A stretch of DNA of 35,961 nucleotides from Bacteroidia bacterium (GCA_017995075.1 JAGOJO010000023.1:1-35961); one strand, 5' to 3'; shown: positions 10,707-17,200, counted from the stretch's first letter. Translations and numbers: made by a program. Notes: generated from the sequence alone by a model not told the origin.

Positions 10707-11381
10707 TTATTGGCCGATCGTAGTGATATTACCAAGATGCGGCTTGATTTTCAGTGCCAACGCCAAGACACTATGCCCACCCTTCAGATCGAGTTTTTTA
10801 CTGATGTTATGACGGTGATTTTCTACGGTTTTAGGACTGATGAATAAAAGATCCGCAATTTCCGAAGTCGACTTCTCCAGCGAAACATAATACAACACTT
10901 TGCGCTCAGACTTTGACAACCTTGACAACAAAGCCTGCACCTCATCAAAACCAAAATCGAGTGCCCCGTTAATGCTATCATTTATTCGACGATTCATTTC
11001 TTCCAGCACCTTTGTCCGCTGCTTCAATCGGGTTTCGATTGCAGACAAGAGATCCTTTCTATTCACCGGCTTTAACAGGTAATCATCGGCTCCCAGGTTC
11101 ATTCCTGAACGAATATCATCATGCTCCACCTTTGCAGAAAGAAAAATAAAAGCTGTAGTTAATCCACCCGGCAAATCACGAATCGTTTTGAGCACATCAA
11201 ATCCATCCATCTTTGGCATTTTAATATCGCATAAAACCAAATCCGGTTGTTCGATATTATACAATTCAATACCATCCATTCCATTCGGCGCTACTTTCAC
11301 CTCATACCCTTCCAGGTCGAGAATATCGCGAAGATTCTGACGCAATACTTCTTCGTCCTCAATAATCAATACCTTGTTCAT
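10707..11381 (-). CDS. Two-component response regulator, REC + LuxR-type HTH
   Basis: 224 aa. The receiver domain (1-~120) has the acidic pair E8/D9, phospho-acceptor Asp52 (LVLCDIKMPKMDG), Ser82 and Lys104 (YLLKPVN). A short helical linker leads to a LuxR/NarL helix-turn-helix at ~155-212 (LSKSERKVLYYV, SEIADLLFISPKTVENHRHNI). It is expected to bind DNA as a dimer after phosphorylation. Its ATG lies inside the end of the upstream kinase gene (23-bp overlap), implying translational coupling and that the kinase is its partner. Target genes cannot be read from the sequence. Confidence 0.93.
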   Translation of the reverse strand: MNKVLIIEDEEVLRQNLRDILDLEGYEVKVAPNGMDGIELYNIEQPDLVLCDIKMPKMDGFDVLKTIRDLPGGLTTAFIFLSAKVEHDDIRSGMNLGADDYLLKPVNRKDLLSAIETRLKQRTKVLEEMNRRINDSINGALDFGFDEVQALLSRLSKSERKVLYYVSLEKSTSEIADLLFISPKTVENHRHNISKKLDLKGGHSVLALALKIKPHLGNITTIGQ

Positions 11382-13596
11382 TTAACTTTGGTTTTAGCGG
11401 GAAATTAATACTCACAACACATCCTTCTTTCTCTTTACTCTTTATTTTAATTTTTCCTTTATGCAAATCGACAAATTGCTTCACGATCACCAGTCCCATG
11501 CCTGTACCGGCAATATTACCCGTATTAGAAGCTCTGAAAAAAGAAGTAAACAACTGATCCTGCTCCGGCTCAGGGATACCGATACCGCGATCGCGAACAG
11601 AAACTTCGTACGATTCCTGATCGCATTTCACCACCACTTCCACCGGTTTATCCTCCGCAGAATATTTCAATGCATTGTGCAGAATATTCGAAAACACATG
11701 CTCCATCATTTTTGAGTCGAACGCAGCCTCCTTCACATCTCCTTCTATCGTCACCCGAATCAGACGTTCCGGGAAACGAAGCCGTATCTCTGAACTCAAT
11801 TGCTGAAGGAACGCATTAAAATCCTGTAATCTTGGATTAAACGGAATACGCCCCGACTGCATCTTACCGAACAGGAGAATATTGTCCATAATCTGCGTCA
11901 TCCGGTTAATTTCTTCCATGGCCCGCTCCAGATGAAACTCCATTCGGATATCAAAATCTTTCGGATTTTTTTCCATCAGTATCCGCACGAGTTCGATGCT
12001 GGTCATAATGCCTGCTAATGGAGTACGAAACTCATGCGAAGCCATACTCACAAACCGTGACTTAAGTTCTGACAATTCGCGCTCTTTATCGAGTGCATGT
12101 TTAACTTTATCCTCCGCATCTTTAAGCAGAGTAATGTCTGTTTCAACTGACACCCAATTTGACAACTCACCCTTTTCATTAAAGATAGGCGTAGCATTCA
12201 GGTAGAACCAAACTTTAGTACCATCCTTCATGTATGACAATTTCTCTCCTGTAAATGGCAATTGGTTCAACGTTGCATTCTTCAATTGCTCCCGAACAGC
12301 AACATCTGTATCCGGACCATCCAGTAATTCTCCCGGATAATATCCTATCACCTCATTGGCGGTATAACCTGTACGACGCAAGAAAGCCTCATTCACCCAT
12401 TCAACACGTGCATCAGCATCAGTAATAATCACCATGCTATTGGTTTTGGAAGCCACCACTGCCAGCTGACGATAGGTTTGATCACGCATCTTCCGCTCTG
12501 TCACATCCCGACATATGCATACAAGACCTCGATCAGGTAACATGGTCAATGAAATCTCCGTGTGAATTTCCTCATTAGAGCCCTTACGAATACCCTTTGT
12601 TTCTCCACTCCATGTACCATCCCGCATTAACTGCGGAAAAACTTCCTTCTCAATGCGATCAATCTCCAAAGAAGTATACAGCTCACGCCATGTTTTACCC
12701 AACAATTCATCTTCCTTCTCGAAACCATACATCCGCACATGCGCATCATTCAGGTATGTATATTCACCGGACTCATTCAATATAGCAATACCATCTGTAC
12801 TCACCTCAATCGCTATCTCCTGATTTTTTATCTTCGACTCATAATCCTTCAGTTGATTAATATTGAGACCATAGCCCACAGCAAAATTAAAGTCTCCGTT
12901 TTCATGATTCACTGATTTCATGATCCGCAAATTGGTCACCTTCTCCCCATTCTTTTCCATCGTCTCTTCAAAAGAGTACTGATCCATTTGGTTAGATAAA
13001 AAATGCTGATATCGGGCCCGCCTTAACTCCGCAATAGACTCAGGGAAACCTCTTCTTCTGACATAGTCAAAATCATCCTTACCAATAAGCCACTCACGCA
13101 CTTCTTTATCCCGAATGGCATGCGCATTCAGATACAGGTAACGTTGCTTCTCATCAAACACTGCAATATCAGAAGGGAGATTATCGAGAATTGTTTTATA
13201 GAACACACTATCACTTTCCAGTTTTTTAATGCGGTCCACCTGCAATACTTTCTTTACCTCGAATAAAAAACAAAGTTCTTCATCGTGCAGGTAAGTTGTC
13301 ACATTCCAAACATTCTCAATATCCACATTAAAAGCATGAGAAATTCCTGACACTTCAAACGCCAATAAAATTGATCGTCTGTTGTTTATATCAAGAAACT
13401 GATTAAGTAACTCCTGGACATTTTGCTCACCGGTAGTCAACTCCTGAAAAGCACGATTCGCAAAACGAACTGAGAGATCCCCGTTCGTCAATAACAATGG
13501 TAATGAAATTGCATCCAGCAATTCATCACTCAACAAGGTCAATGTTGATAGTTCTTCTTTTCTCACCGGACACCAATATTTAGGGATGGAATGCAA
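11359..13596 (-). CDS. Soluble multi-PAS sensor histidine kinase
   Basis: 745 aa. Four PAS-type sensor modules are visible at about 18-100, 129-245, 258-370 (ending CRDVTERK) and 375-490 (VEWVNEAFLRRTGY, ending WVSVETDITLLKDAE). Then comes a HisKA domain with phospho-acceptor His521 (MASHEFRTPLAGI) and a HATPase domain with N box (FSNILHNALKYS), G1 (DRGIGIP) and G2 (GTGMGLVIV). No transmembrane segment or signal peptide is seen, so it should sense a cytoplasmic or diffusible cue. The first codon here is TTG; a GTG at 13566 (VRKEELSTL) is an alternative start. It overlaps the response regulator gene by 23 bp, which makes the pair a likely cognate two-component system. The ligand is unknown. 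Confidence 0.92.
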   Translation of the reverse strand: MHSIPKYWCPVRKEELSTLTLLSDELLDAISLPLLLTNGDLSVRFANRAFQELTTGEQNVQELLNQFLDINNRRSILLAFEVSGISHAFNVDIENVWNVTTYLHDEELCFLFEVKKVLQVDRIKKLESDSVFYKTILDNLPSDIAVFDEKQRYLYLNAHAIRDKEVREWLIGKDDFDYVRRRGFPESIAELRRARYQHFLSNQMDQYSFEETMEKNGEKVTNLRIMKSVNHENGDFNFAVGYGLNINQLKDYESKIKNQEIAIEVSTDGIAILNESGEYTYLNDAHVRMYGFEKEDELLGKTWRELYTSLEIDRIEKEVFPQLMRDGTWSGETKGIRKGSNEEIHTEISLTMLPDRGLVCICRDVTERKMRDQTYRQLAVVASKTNSMVIITDADARVEWVNEAFLRRTGYTANEVIGYYPGELLDGPDTDVAVREQLKNATLNQLPFTGEKLSYMKDGTKVWFYLNATPIFNEKGELSNWVSVETDITLLKDAEDKVKHALDKERELSELKSRFVSMASHEFRTPLAGIMTSIELVRILMEKNPKDFDIRMEFHLERAMEEINRMTQIMDNILLFGKMQSGRIPFNPRLQDFNAFLQQLSSEIRLRFPERLIRVTIEGDVKEAAFDSKMMEHVFSNILHNALKYSAEDKPVEVVVKCDQESYEVSVRDRGIGIPEPEQDQLFTSFFRASNTGNIAGTGMGLVIVKQFVDLHKGKIKIKSKEKEGCVVSINFPLKPKLNEQGIDY

Positions 13597-13708
13597 AAAA
13601 ATGAAATAAATTCACTTTAAAGGTATCCAGATTAAAATTGGGGGTAAGCACCTATTCGACGAAACAGGTCAAATTGTTGGTGAAAATTCAACTAACCCCG
13701 ATAAAAAA

Positions 13709-13990
13709 TTAACCCTGATTCACCTTCAGACCATTCACCGACAACCAAGATCCACCGTTATACACTTCAGTAAATCCCTGTTGCTTTAAATAGGTGGTTG
13801 CCTGTCCACTCCTGTTACCGGAAGCGCAGCATAAAATGATCGGCTTCGGTAATGTTTCGATTTCCTTGATGCGGCCGGGAATATCATACAAGGGAATATT
13901 CAGTGCACCTTCTACATGTGCAGTATCAAACTCCCAATCATTTCTCACATCAATAATAGTAGCCCCGTTCAGAGATGGCAACGTTTCCAT
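13709..13990 (-). CDS. Single-domain rhodanese-like sulfurtransferase
   Basis: 93 aa, one rhodanese domain of the GlpE/PspE size class. Features: IIDVRNDWEF (12-21), HVEGALNIPL (25-34) and an active loop CASGNR with likely catalytic Cys55 and Arg60, followed by SGQATTYLKQQGF and VYNGGSWLS. It probably carries persulfide sulfur in the cytoplasm; no signal peptide is present. It sits 112 bp upstream of the kinase gene on the same strand. The physiological sulfur donor and acceptor cannot be deduced. Confidence 0.9.
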   Translation of the reverse strand: METLPSLNGATIIDVRNDWEFDTAHVEGALNIPLYDIPGRIKEIETLPKPIILCCASGNRSGQATTYLKQQGFTEVYNGGSWLSVNGLKVNQG

Positions 13991-14064
13991 TTTTTATGAA
14001 TTTATGCCACAAAAGTACTTCAGCCAAACAGCCGTTATCTGTTATAAATGTTACATATGGCAAT

Positions 14065-14718
14065 TTATTCATTTGCCTTCATCAGTTTCTTCCGTAGAAG
14101 AAGTTCAGTTTGAGACCATACTTCTGCTATATAAACGCCCTCGATAAGGTAGCTTAAGTCGATTGCATCACCATTACGGATATTACCATTATAAACTTCC
14201 TGACCTTTCAGTGATAAAAGTTTAAGCTTCAATTCTCGTTGTGGAACAAGATCAGACAAGGTTACCGAAGAAACGACAGGATTTGGAAATAAAGTTATTC
14301 CGTTAGCACCATTTTCATCTATACCGGTAGCCAAAGTCACAGTAAAATCGATAGAATCAATTGGTCCGGGAACGATGCCCGGTGAGCAAGGCGCAGGCAA
14401 CATTCCCATATCCTCCTGCAGAAAAAACCGGTAAGTCCCTGCCGTTAGTTGTCCCAACAAGAAAGTATCATTATCATTACAAATTACCGACAGCATTCCT
14501 ACGCAGTGCATACCTCCGGCGTCAAACCTGTTTCCACCCATATTCGATACCGCCAATGATTTCTCATCGCAAGAAGCCGAAGAAAACATCATTTCAGCCA
14601 CCACTTGAACCTGATCGTTTGTTGTCGGGTTTGACGGAACCGTATAAAGTTGCATAATAGTTTGAGATTGCATGCTCAATGAAAAGAGCACCAGACAAGA
14701 TGTAATAATAGCTTTCAT
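14065..14718 (-). CDS. Small secreted protein with T9SS type A sorting domain
   Basis: 217 aa. A signal peptide (MKAIITSCLVLFSLSMQSQ) is followed by a ~115-residue domain with several Cys residues (SSASCDEKS, MHCVGML, VICNDND, APCSPG) that I do not recognise. The last ~75 residues are a type A sorting domain (ITLFPNPVVSSVTL, LKLLSLKGQEVYNG, YLIEGVYIAEV). It should be exported by T9SS. The gene starts 57 bp from a heptamer tandem repeat that occupies its upstream region, so its expression could vary with repeat number; that is inference. Confidence 0.85.
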   Translation of the reverse strand: MKAIITSCLVLFSLSMQSQTIMQLYTVPSNPTTNDQVQVVAEMMFSSASCDEKSLAVSNMGGNRFDAGGMHCVGMLSVICNDNDTFLLGQLTAGTYRFFLQEDMGMLPAPCSPGIVPGPIDSIDFTVTLATGIDENGANGITLFPNPVVSSVTLSDLVPQRELKLKLLSLKGQEVYNGNIRNGDAIDLSYLIEGVYIAEVWSQTELLLRKKLMKANE

Positions 14719-14775
14719 GTGCGGAGAATTAATGTTGTTTAGTGTTTAAATGTTGAGATGTGGCGGTCTACCGTT

Positions 14776-14964
14776 GGCTACTGGCTGCAGGCTACAGGCT
14801 ACAGGCTACTGGCTACTGGCTACTGGCCGCAGGCTACAGGCTACAGGCTACAGGCTACTGGCTGCTGGCTGTTGGCTGTTGGCTGTTGGCTGTTGGCTGC
14901 AGGCTACTGGCTTCAGGCTATTGGCTTCAGGCTACAGGCCTTTAGCTGTTGGCTGTTGGCTTTT
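14776..14964. repeat. Heptamer tandem repeat, 27 units of 7 bp
   Basis: Reading from 14776, 27 consecutive 7-mers start with GGC (one with AGC). Variants include GGCTACA, GGCTACT, GGCTGTT, GGCTGCA and GGCTTCA. Variants cluster in runs: GGCTACA x3 at 14832-14852 and GGCTGTT x4 at 14867-14894, as expected from slippage. Degenerate units may extend left to 14762. Because 7 is not a multiple of 3, all three plus-strand frames stay open and read as a repeating heptapeptide; these are not taken as genes. Confidence 0.95.
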
Positions 14965-15206
14965 AATTTTGGGCTTTAATTAATAAATAGATTTACTCTA
15001 AGACCTTTAAAGATCGGAGTAGTTGCCTGAAATGTGGATAGACAGTTAAAAATTTACACATTATTCATTACAAACAAATGTATTTCAAACATTTAACGAT
15101 GCAAGCGAATGTCAACTAAACGTTCTCGAGGCATTTATGTATGATTGGTGCAAGTTTTAAATACTAAATCTCACGATTTCAAACCTTTGTAAATCAAAAA
15201 TTTGAA
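14965..15206. other. AT-rich spacer, no gene seen
   Basis: Unique sequence between the heptamer repeat and the first, truncated GIY-YIG copy. No ORF, tRNA or strong hairpin was found. The left boundary of homology to the 603-bp repeat lies at or just before 15207. Confidence 0.5.
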
Positions 15207-15431
15207 GTGAATCAAAATATATTCAGTCAAACCGATGATCTCGACGACAGATTTCGTTTACACAATCTTGGACGTGTTAGATCTACTTCTCCCTATCTTC
15301 CATGGGAATTGATCGGCTATATTGACAAACCAAACCGAAATGAAAGTGTAATTCCAGAGCGAAAACTGAAAAATCTAAACAGAGAAGACTTAGAAAAATT
15401 CATACTCAAATATTTCAATATCAATCTCTAA
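15207..15431 (+). pseudogene. 5'-truncated GIY-YIG nuclease remnant (copy 0)
   Basis: From codon 9 on (QTDDLDDRFRLHN onward) the reading frame matches the two complete copies, with S-to-N and L-to-P changes. The N-terminal strand carrying the GIY and YIG motifs (YIL and YIG in the intact copies) is missing or diverged, and the only start is a GTG at 15207. The conserved Arg (DRFRLHN) and Glu (ERKLK) remain, but without the first motif the fold should not be active. It marks the left end of the tandem array. Confidence 0.8.
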
Positions 15432-15529
15432 GATTACTCAAATTTACTTGAGCCCCCCCTTTGATGAAAAATGTAATGATTTTTTAAATTTCTAAACCCT
15501 AGTAAAATATTTTTTTATGCCTTCGCCCT

Positions 15530-15594
15530 GGAGAGTTGGTCCCGAGGTAGTTACTCGGAATGAGGAGCCTAGCCTCCTCACAGAGCAGTCGATT
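15530..15594 (+). pseudogene. Interrupted tRNA-Ser 5' fragment (copy a0)
   Basis: GGAGAGTTGG at 15530-15539 equals tRNA-Ser nucleotides 1-10. A 41-bp insert (15540-15580) follows, then CAGAGCAGTCGATT, which is tRNA nucleotides 11-24 with one change. The insert contains two hairpins: one around GTAGTTA (one stem mismatch in this copy) and TGAGGAG/CTCCTCA. Homology to the tRNA stops at 15594, so no cloverleaf can form. Confidence 0.85.
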
Positions 15595-15683
15595 ACCTAC
15601 CGCAACAATAAAAAAATAAGAAAAAGTGACATTTTTAATAATTTCAAATCCCTCGTAAAATATTTTGTTATAATTTCGCCCCC

Positions 15684-15748
15684 GGAGAGTTGGTTCCGAG
15701 GTAGTTACTCGGAATGAGGAGCCCAGCCTCCTCACAGAGCGGTCGATT
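15684..15748 (+). pseudogene. Interrupted tRNA-Ser 5' fragment (copy b0)
   Basis: tRNA nucleotides 1-10 at 15684-15693, a 41-bp insert at 15694-15734, then nucleotides 11-24 (CAGAGCGGTCGATT) without mismatch. In this version both insert hairpins are perfect 7-bp stems: TTCCGAG/CTCGGAA with a 7-nt loop and TGAGGAG/CTCCTCA with a 6-nt loop. The upstream ~40 bp equals the upstream region of the intact tRNA. The GIY-YIG start codon follows 28 bp later, so a transcript from the copied tRNA promoter would run into the nuclease gene. Confidence 0.85.
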
Positions 15749-15776
15749 TTTAAGCCGCAGAACATTTTAAAATTAT

Positions 15777-16034
15777 ATGTACAAAGTTTATATTCTTTAT
15801 TCTAAATCTTCTCATAAAATTTATATCGGTCAAACAAATGACCTCGAAGACAGATTTCGTTTACACAATCTTGGACGTGTTAGATCTACTTCTCCCTATC
15901 TTCCATGGGAATTGATCGGCTATATTGACAAACCAAACCGAAGTGAAAGTGTAATTCTAGAGCGAAAACTGAAAAATCTAAACAGAGAAGACTTAGAAAA
16001 ATTCATACTCAAATATTTCAATATCAATCTCTAA
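15777..16034 (+). CDS. Small single-domain GIY-YIG nuclease family protein (copy 1)
   Basis: 85 aa, essentially one GIY-YIG domain. VYILYSKSSHKIYIGQTNDL holds the two signature strands (YIL in the GIY position, YIG intact). DLEDRFRLHN carries the conserved Arg, and VILERKLKNL carries the expected metal-binding Glu. Small proteins of this UvrC-N-terminus-like type are common in Bacteroidota, often with unknown function; some GIY-YIG proteins are homing or restriction nucleases. No separate DNA-binding domain is present. The ATG lies 28 bp after an interrupted tRNA-Ser fragment. DNA-cleaving activity is inferred from motifs only. Confidence 0.9.
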   Translation: MYKVYILYSKSSHKIYIGQTNDLEDRFRLHNLGRVRSTSPYLPWELIGYIDKPNRSESVILERKLKNLNREDLEKFILKYFNINL

Positions 16035-16132
16035 GATTACTCAAATTTACTTGAGCACCCCCTTTGATGAAAAATGTAATGATTTTTTAAATTTCTAAAC
16101 CCTAGTAAAATATTTTTTTATGACTTCGCCCC

Positions 16133-16197
16133 GGAGAGTTGGTCCCGAGGTAGTTACTCGGAATGAGGAGCCTAGCCTCCTCACAGAGCAGTCGATT
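16133..16197 (+). pseudogene. Interrupted tRNA-Ser 5' fragment (copy a1)
   Basis: Same structure as the fragment 603 bp upstream: tRNA nucleotides 1-10, a 41-bp insert with two hairpins, then nucleotides 11-24 with the CAGAGCA variant. It is preceded by CTTCGCCCC where the earlier copy has CTTCGCCCT. Confidence 0.85.
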
Positions 16198-16286
16198 ACC
16201 TACCGCCACAATAAAAAAATAAGAAAAAGTGACATTTTTAATAATTTCAAATCCCTCGTAAAATATTTTGTTATAATTTCGCCCCC

Positions 16287-16351
16287 GGAGAGTTGGTTCC
16301 GAGGTAGTTACTCGGAATGAGGAGCCCAGCCTCCTCACAGAGCGGTCGATT
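16287..16351 (+). pseudogene. Interrupted tRNA-Ser 5' fragment (copy b1)
   Basis: Identical to copy b0 at 15684, including both perfect 7-bp hairpins in the insert (16297-16337). It is followed 28 bp later by the start codon of the second intact GIY-YIG gene. Confidence 0.85.
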
Positions 16352-16379
16352 TTTAAGCCGCAGAACATTTTAAAATTAT

Positions 16380-16637
16380 ATGTACAAAGTTTATATTCTT
16401 TATTCTAAATCTTCTCATAAAATTTATATCGGTCAAACAAATGACCTCGAAGACAGATTTCGTTTACACAATCTTGGACGTGTTAGATCTACTTCTCCCT
16501 ATCTTCCATGGGAATTGATCGGCTATATTGACAAACCAAACCGAAGTGAAAGTGTAATTCTAGAGCGAAAACTGAAAAATCTAAACAGAGAAGACTTAGA
16601 AAAATTCATACTCAAATATTTCAATATCAATCTCTAA
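16380..16637 (+). CDS. Small single-domain GIY-YIG nuclease family protein (copy 2)
   Basis: 85 aa, identical in protein sequence to the copy at 15777 and apparently identical in DNA as well. It has the same YIL/YIG strands, conserved Arg and Glu. It is the copy closest to the intact tRNA-Ser (253 bp from stop codon to tRNA start). The complete identity of two adjacent copies points to very recent duplication or gene conversion, so read-based checking of copy number is worthwhile. Confidence 0.9.
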   Translation: MYKVYILYSKSSHKIYIGQTNDLEDRFRLHNLGRVRSTSPYLPWELIGYIDKPNRSESVILERKLKNLNREDLEKFILKYFNINL

Positions 16638-16735
16638 GATTACTCAAATTTACTTGAGCACCCCCTTTGATGAAAAATGTAATGATTTTTTAAATTTCTA
16701 AACCCTAGTAAAATATTTTTTTATGACTTCGCCCC

Positions 16736-16800
16736 GGAGAGTTGGTCCCGAGGTAGTTACTCGGAATGAGGAGCCTAGCCTCCTCACAGAGCAGTCGATT
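16736..16800 (+). pseudogene. Interrupted tRNA-Ser 5' fragment (copy a2)
   Basis: The last of the interrupted fragments, identical to copy a1 and 154 bp before the intact tRNA-Ser. Its insert occupies 16746-16786. Confidence 0.85.
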
Positions 16801-16889
16801 ACCTACCGCCACAATAAAAAAATAAGAAAAAGTGACATTTTTAATAATTTCAAATCCCTCGTAAAATATTTTGTTATAATTTCGCCCCC

Positions 16890-16977
16890 GGAGAGTTGGC
16901 AGAGCGGTCGATTGCGGCAGTCTTGAAAACTGTTGAAGGTAACACTTCCTGGGGTTCGAATCCCTAACTCTCCGCCA
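16890..16977 (+). tRNA. tRNA-Ser (anticodon UGA), CCA encoded
   Basis: A full cloverleaf can be drawn. Acceptor GGAGAGT (16890-16896) pairs with ACTCTCC (16967-16973). The anticodon stem is GCAGT/ACTGT with loop CTTGAAA and anticodon TGA at 16924-16926. A long variable arm typical of class II tRNAs follows, then GGTTCGAATCC in the T arm, discriminator G and encoded CCA (16975-16977). The first ten nucleotides and the ~40 bp upstream belong to the repeat unit; from nucleotide 25 on the sequence is unique in the window. It is therefore the only complete copy. Confidence 0.96.
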
Positions 16978-17098
16978 AGCCTAAAATGGATTGCCCCGCA
17001 AGGGGCAATTTTATTTTAGAGCGGTCTCAAGCTTGCTTGGAGAACGTGAAAAAATAAAATTGATGAGGAGTGAAACGACGGCAATCCATTTTAGGCTT
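16977..17098. repeat. Long imperfect palindrome abutting the tRNA-Ser 3' end
   Basis: The 19-base arms 16977-16995 and 17080-17098 are exact reverse complements (AAGCCTAAAATGG...). Inside, CAATTTTATTTT pairs with AAAATAAAATTG further in. The centre (TCTCAAGCTTGCTTGGAGA) is again partly palindromic. The left arm begins on the last base of the tRNA CCA. It could be a MITE-like relic or an elaborate terminator. Confidence 0.85.
16991..17017 (+). terminator. Intrinsic terminator of tRNA-Ser
   Basis: TTGCCCC/GGGGCAA stem (16991-16997, 17002-17008) with loop GCAA, then TTTTATTTT, 13 nt after the tRNA end. It is also part of the larger palindrome that begins at the tRNA 3' end. Confidence 0.85.
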
Positions 17099-17160
17099 GT
17101 CCGCCTCCCCCAACGGGATCAGCGAGGAACGAGCTAATCCCAGGTACTATTGATGCACTA

Positions 17161-17199
17161 TGCCCCGCAAGGGGCAATTTTATTTTAGAGCGGTCTCAA
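17161..17199. repeat. 39-bp direct repeat of the post-tRNA terminator region
   Basis: Exact copy of 16992-17030, including the GCCCC/GGGGC hairpin, TTTTATTTT and AGAGCGGTCTCAA. On the minus strand it immediately follows the DUF779 stop codon at 17201, so the hairpin may also end that transcript. The 9-mer AGAGCGGTC also occurs in tRNA-Ser (nucleotides 12-20). Confidence 0.85.
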
Positions 17200-17200
17200 T

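Larger units (their letters stand above)
15207..16899. repeat. Tandem array of a 603-bp unit (GIY-YIG gene plus two interrupted tRNA-Ser 5' ends)
   Basis: Sequence at any point in 15237-16296 recurs 603 bp downstream: the ORF starts at 15777 and 16380, and tRNA-like starts at 15530/16133/16736 and 15684/16287/16890. The second and third copies appear identical where they overlap. The first is truncated at its 5' end and differs at a handful of positions (for example 15345, 15358 and 15521-15530). Each unit runs: GIY-YIG gene, tRNA fragment a, 154 bp further tRNA fragment b, next GIY-YIG gene. In the last unit the place of fragment b is taken by the intact tRNA-Ser. High identity suggests recent duplication. 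Confidence 0.95.

Noticed and set aside
14750..14983. Three overlapping plus-strand ORFs reading as repeated LLAVGCW/LQATGYR peptides
   Set aside because: They are a by-product of the 7-bp repeat, which stays open in all three frames. No independent start context or homology is visible.
15499..16368. Repeated 88-aa minus-strand ORFs across the tRNA fragments
   Set aside because: They run antisense through the broken tRNA copies and hairpins and recur only because the DNA is duplicated. No recognisable domain.
15207..16899. CRISPR-like or insertion-sequence reading of the repeated region
   Set aside because: The units are 603 bp with a coding gene, not short repeats with unique spacers. There is no Cas gene, transposase or terminal inverted repeat.
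16890..16977. tRNA-Ser as a conventional 3'-end integrase attachment site
   Set aside because: No integrase gene and no repeat of the tRNA 3' end was found in the window. The duplicated part is the 5' end.
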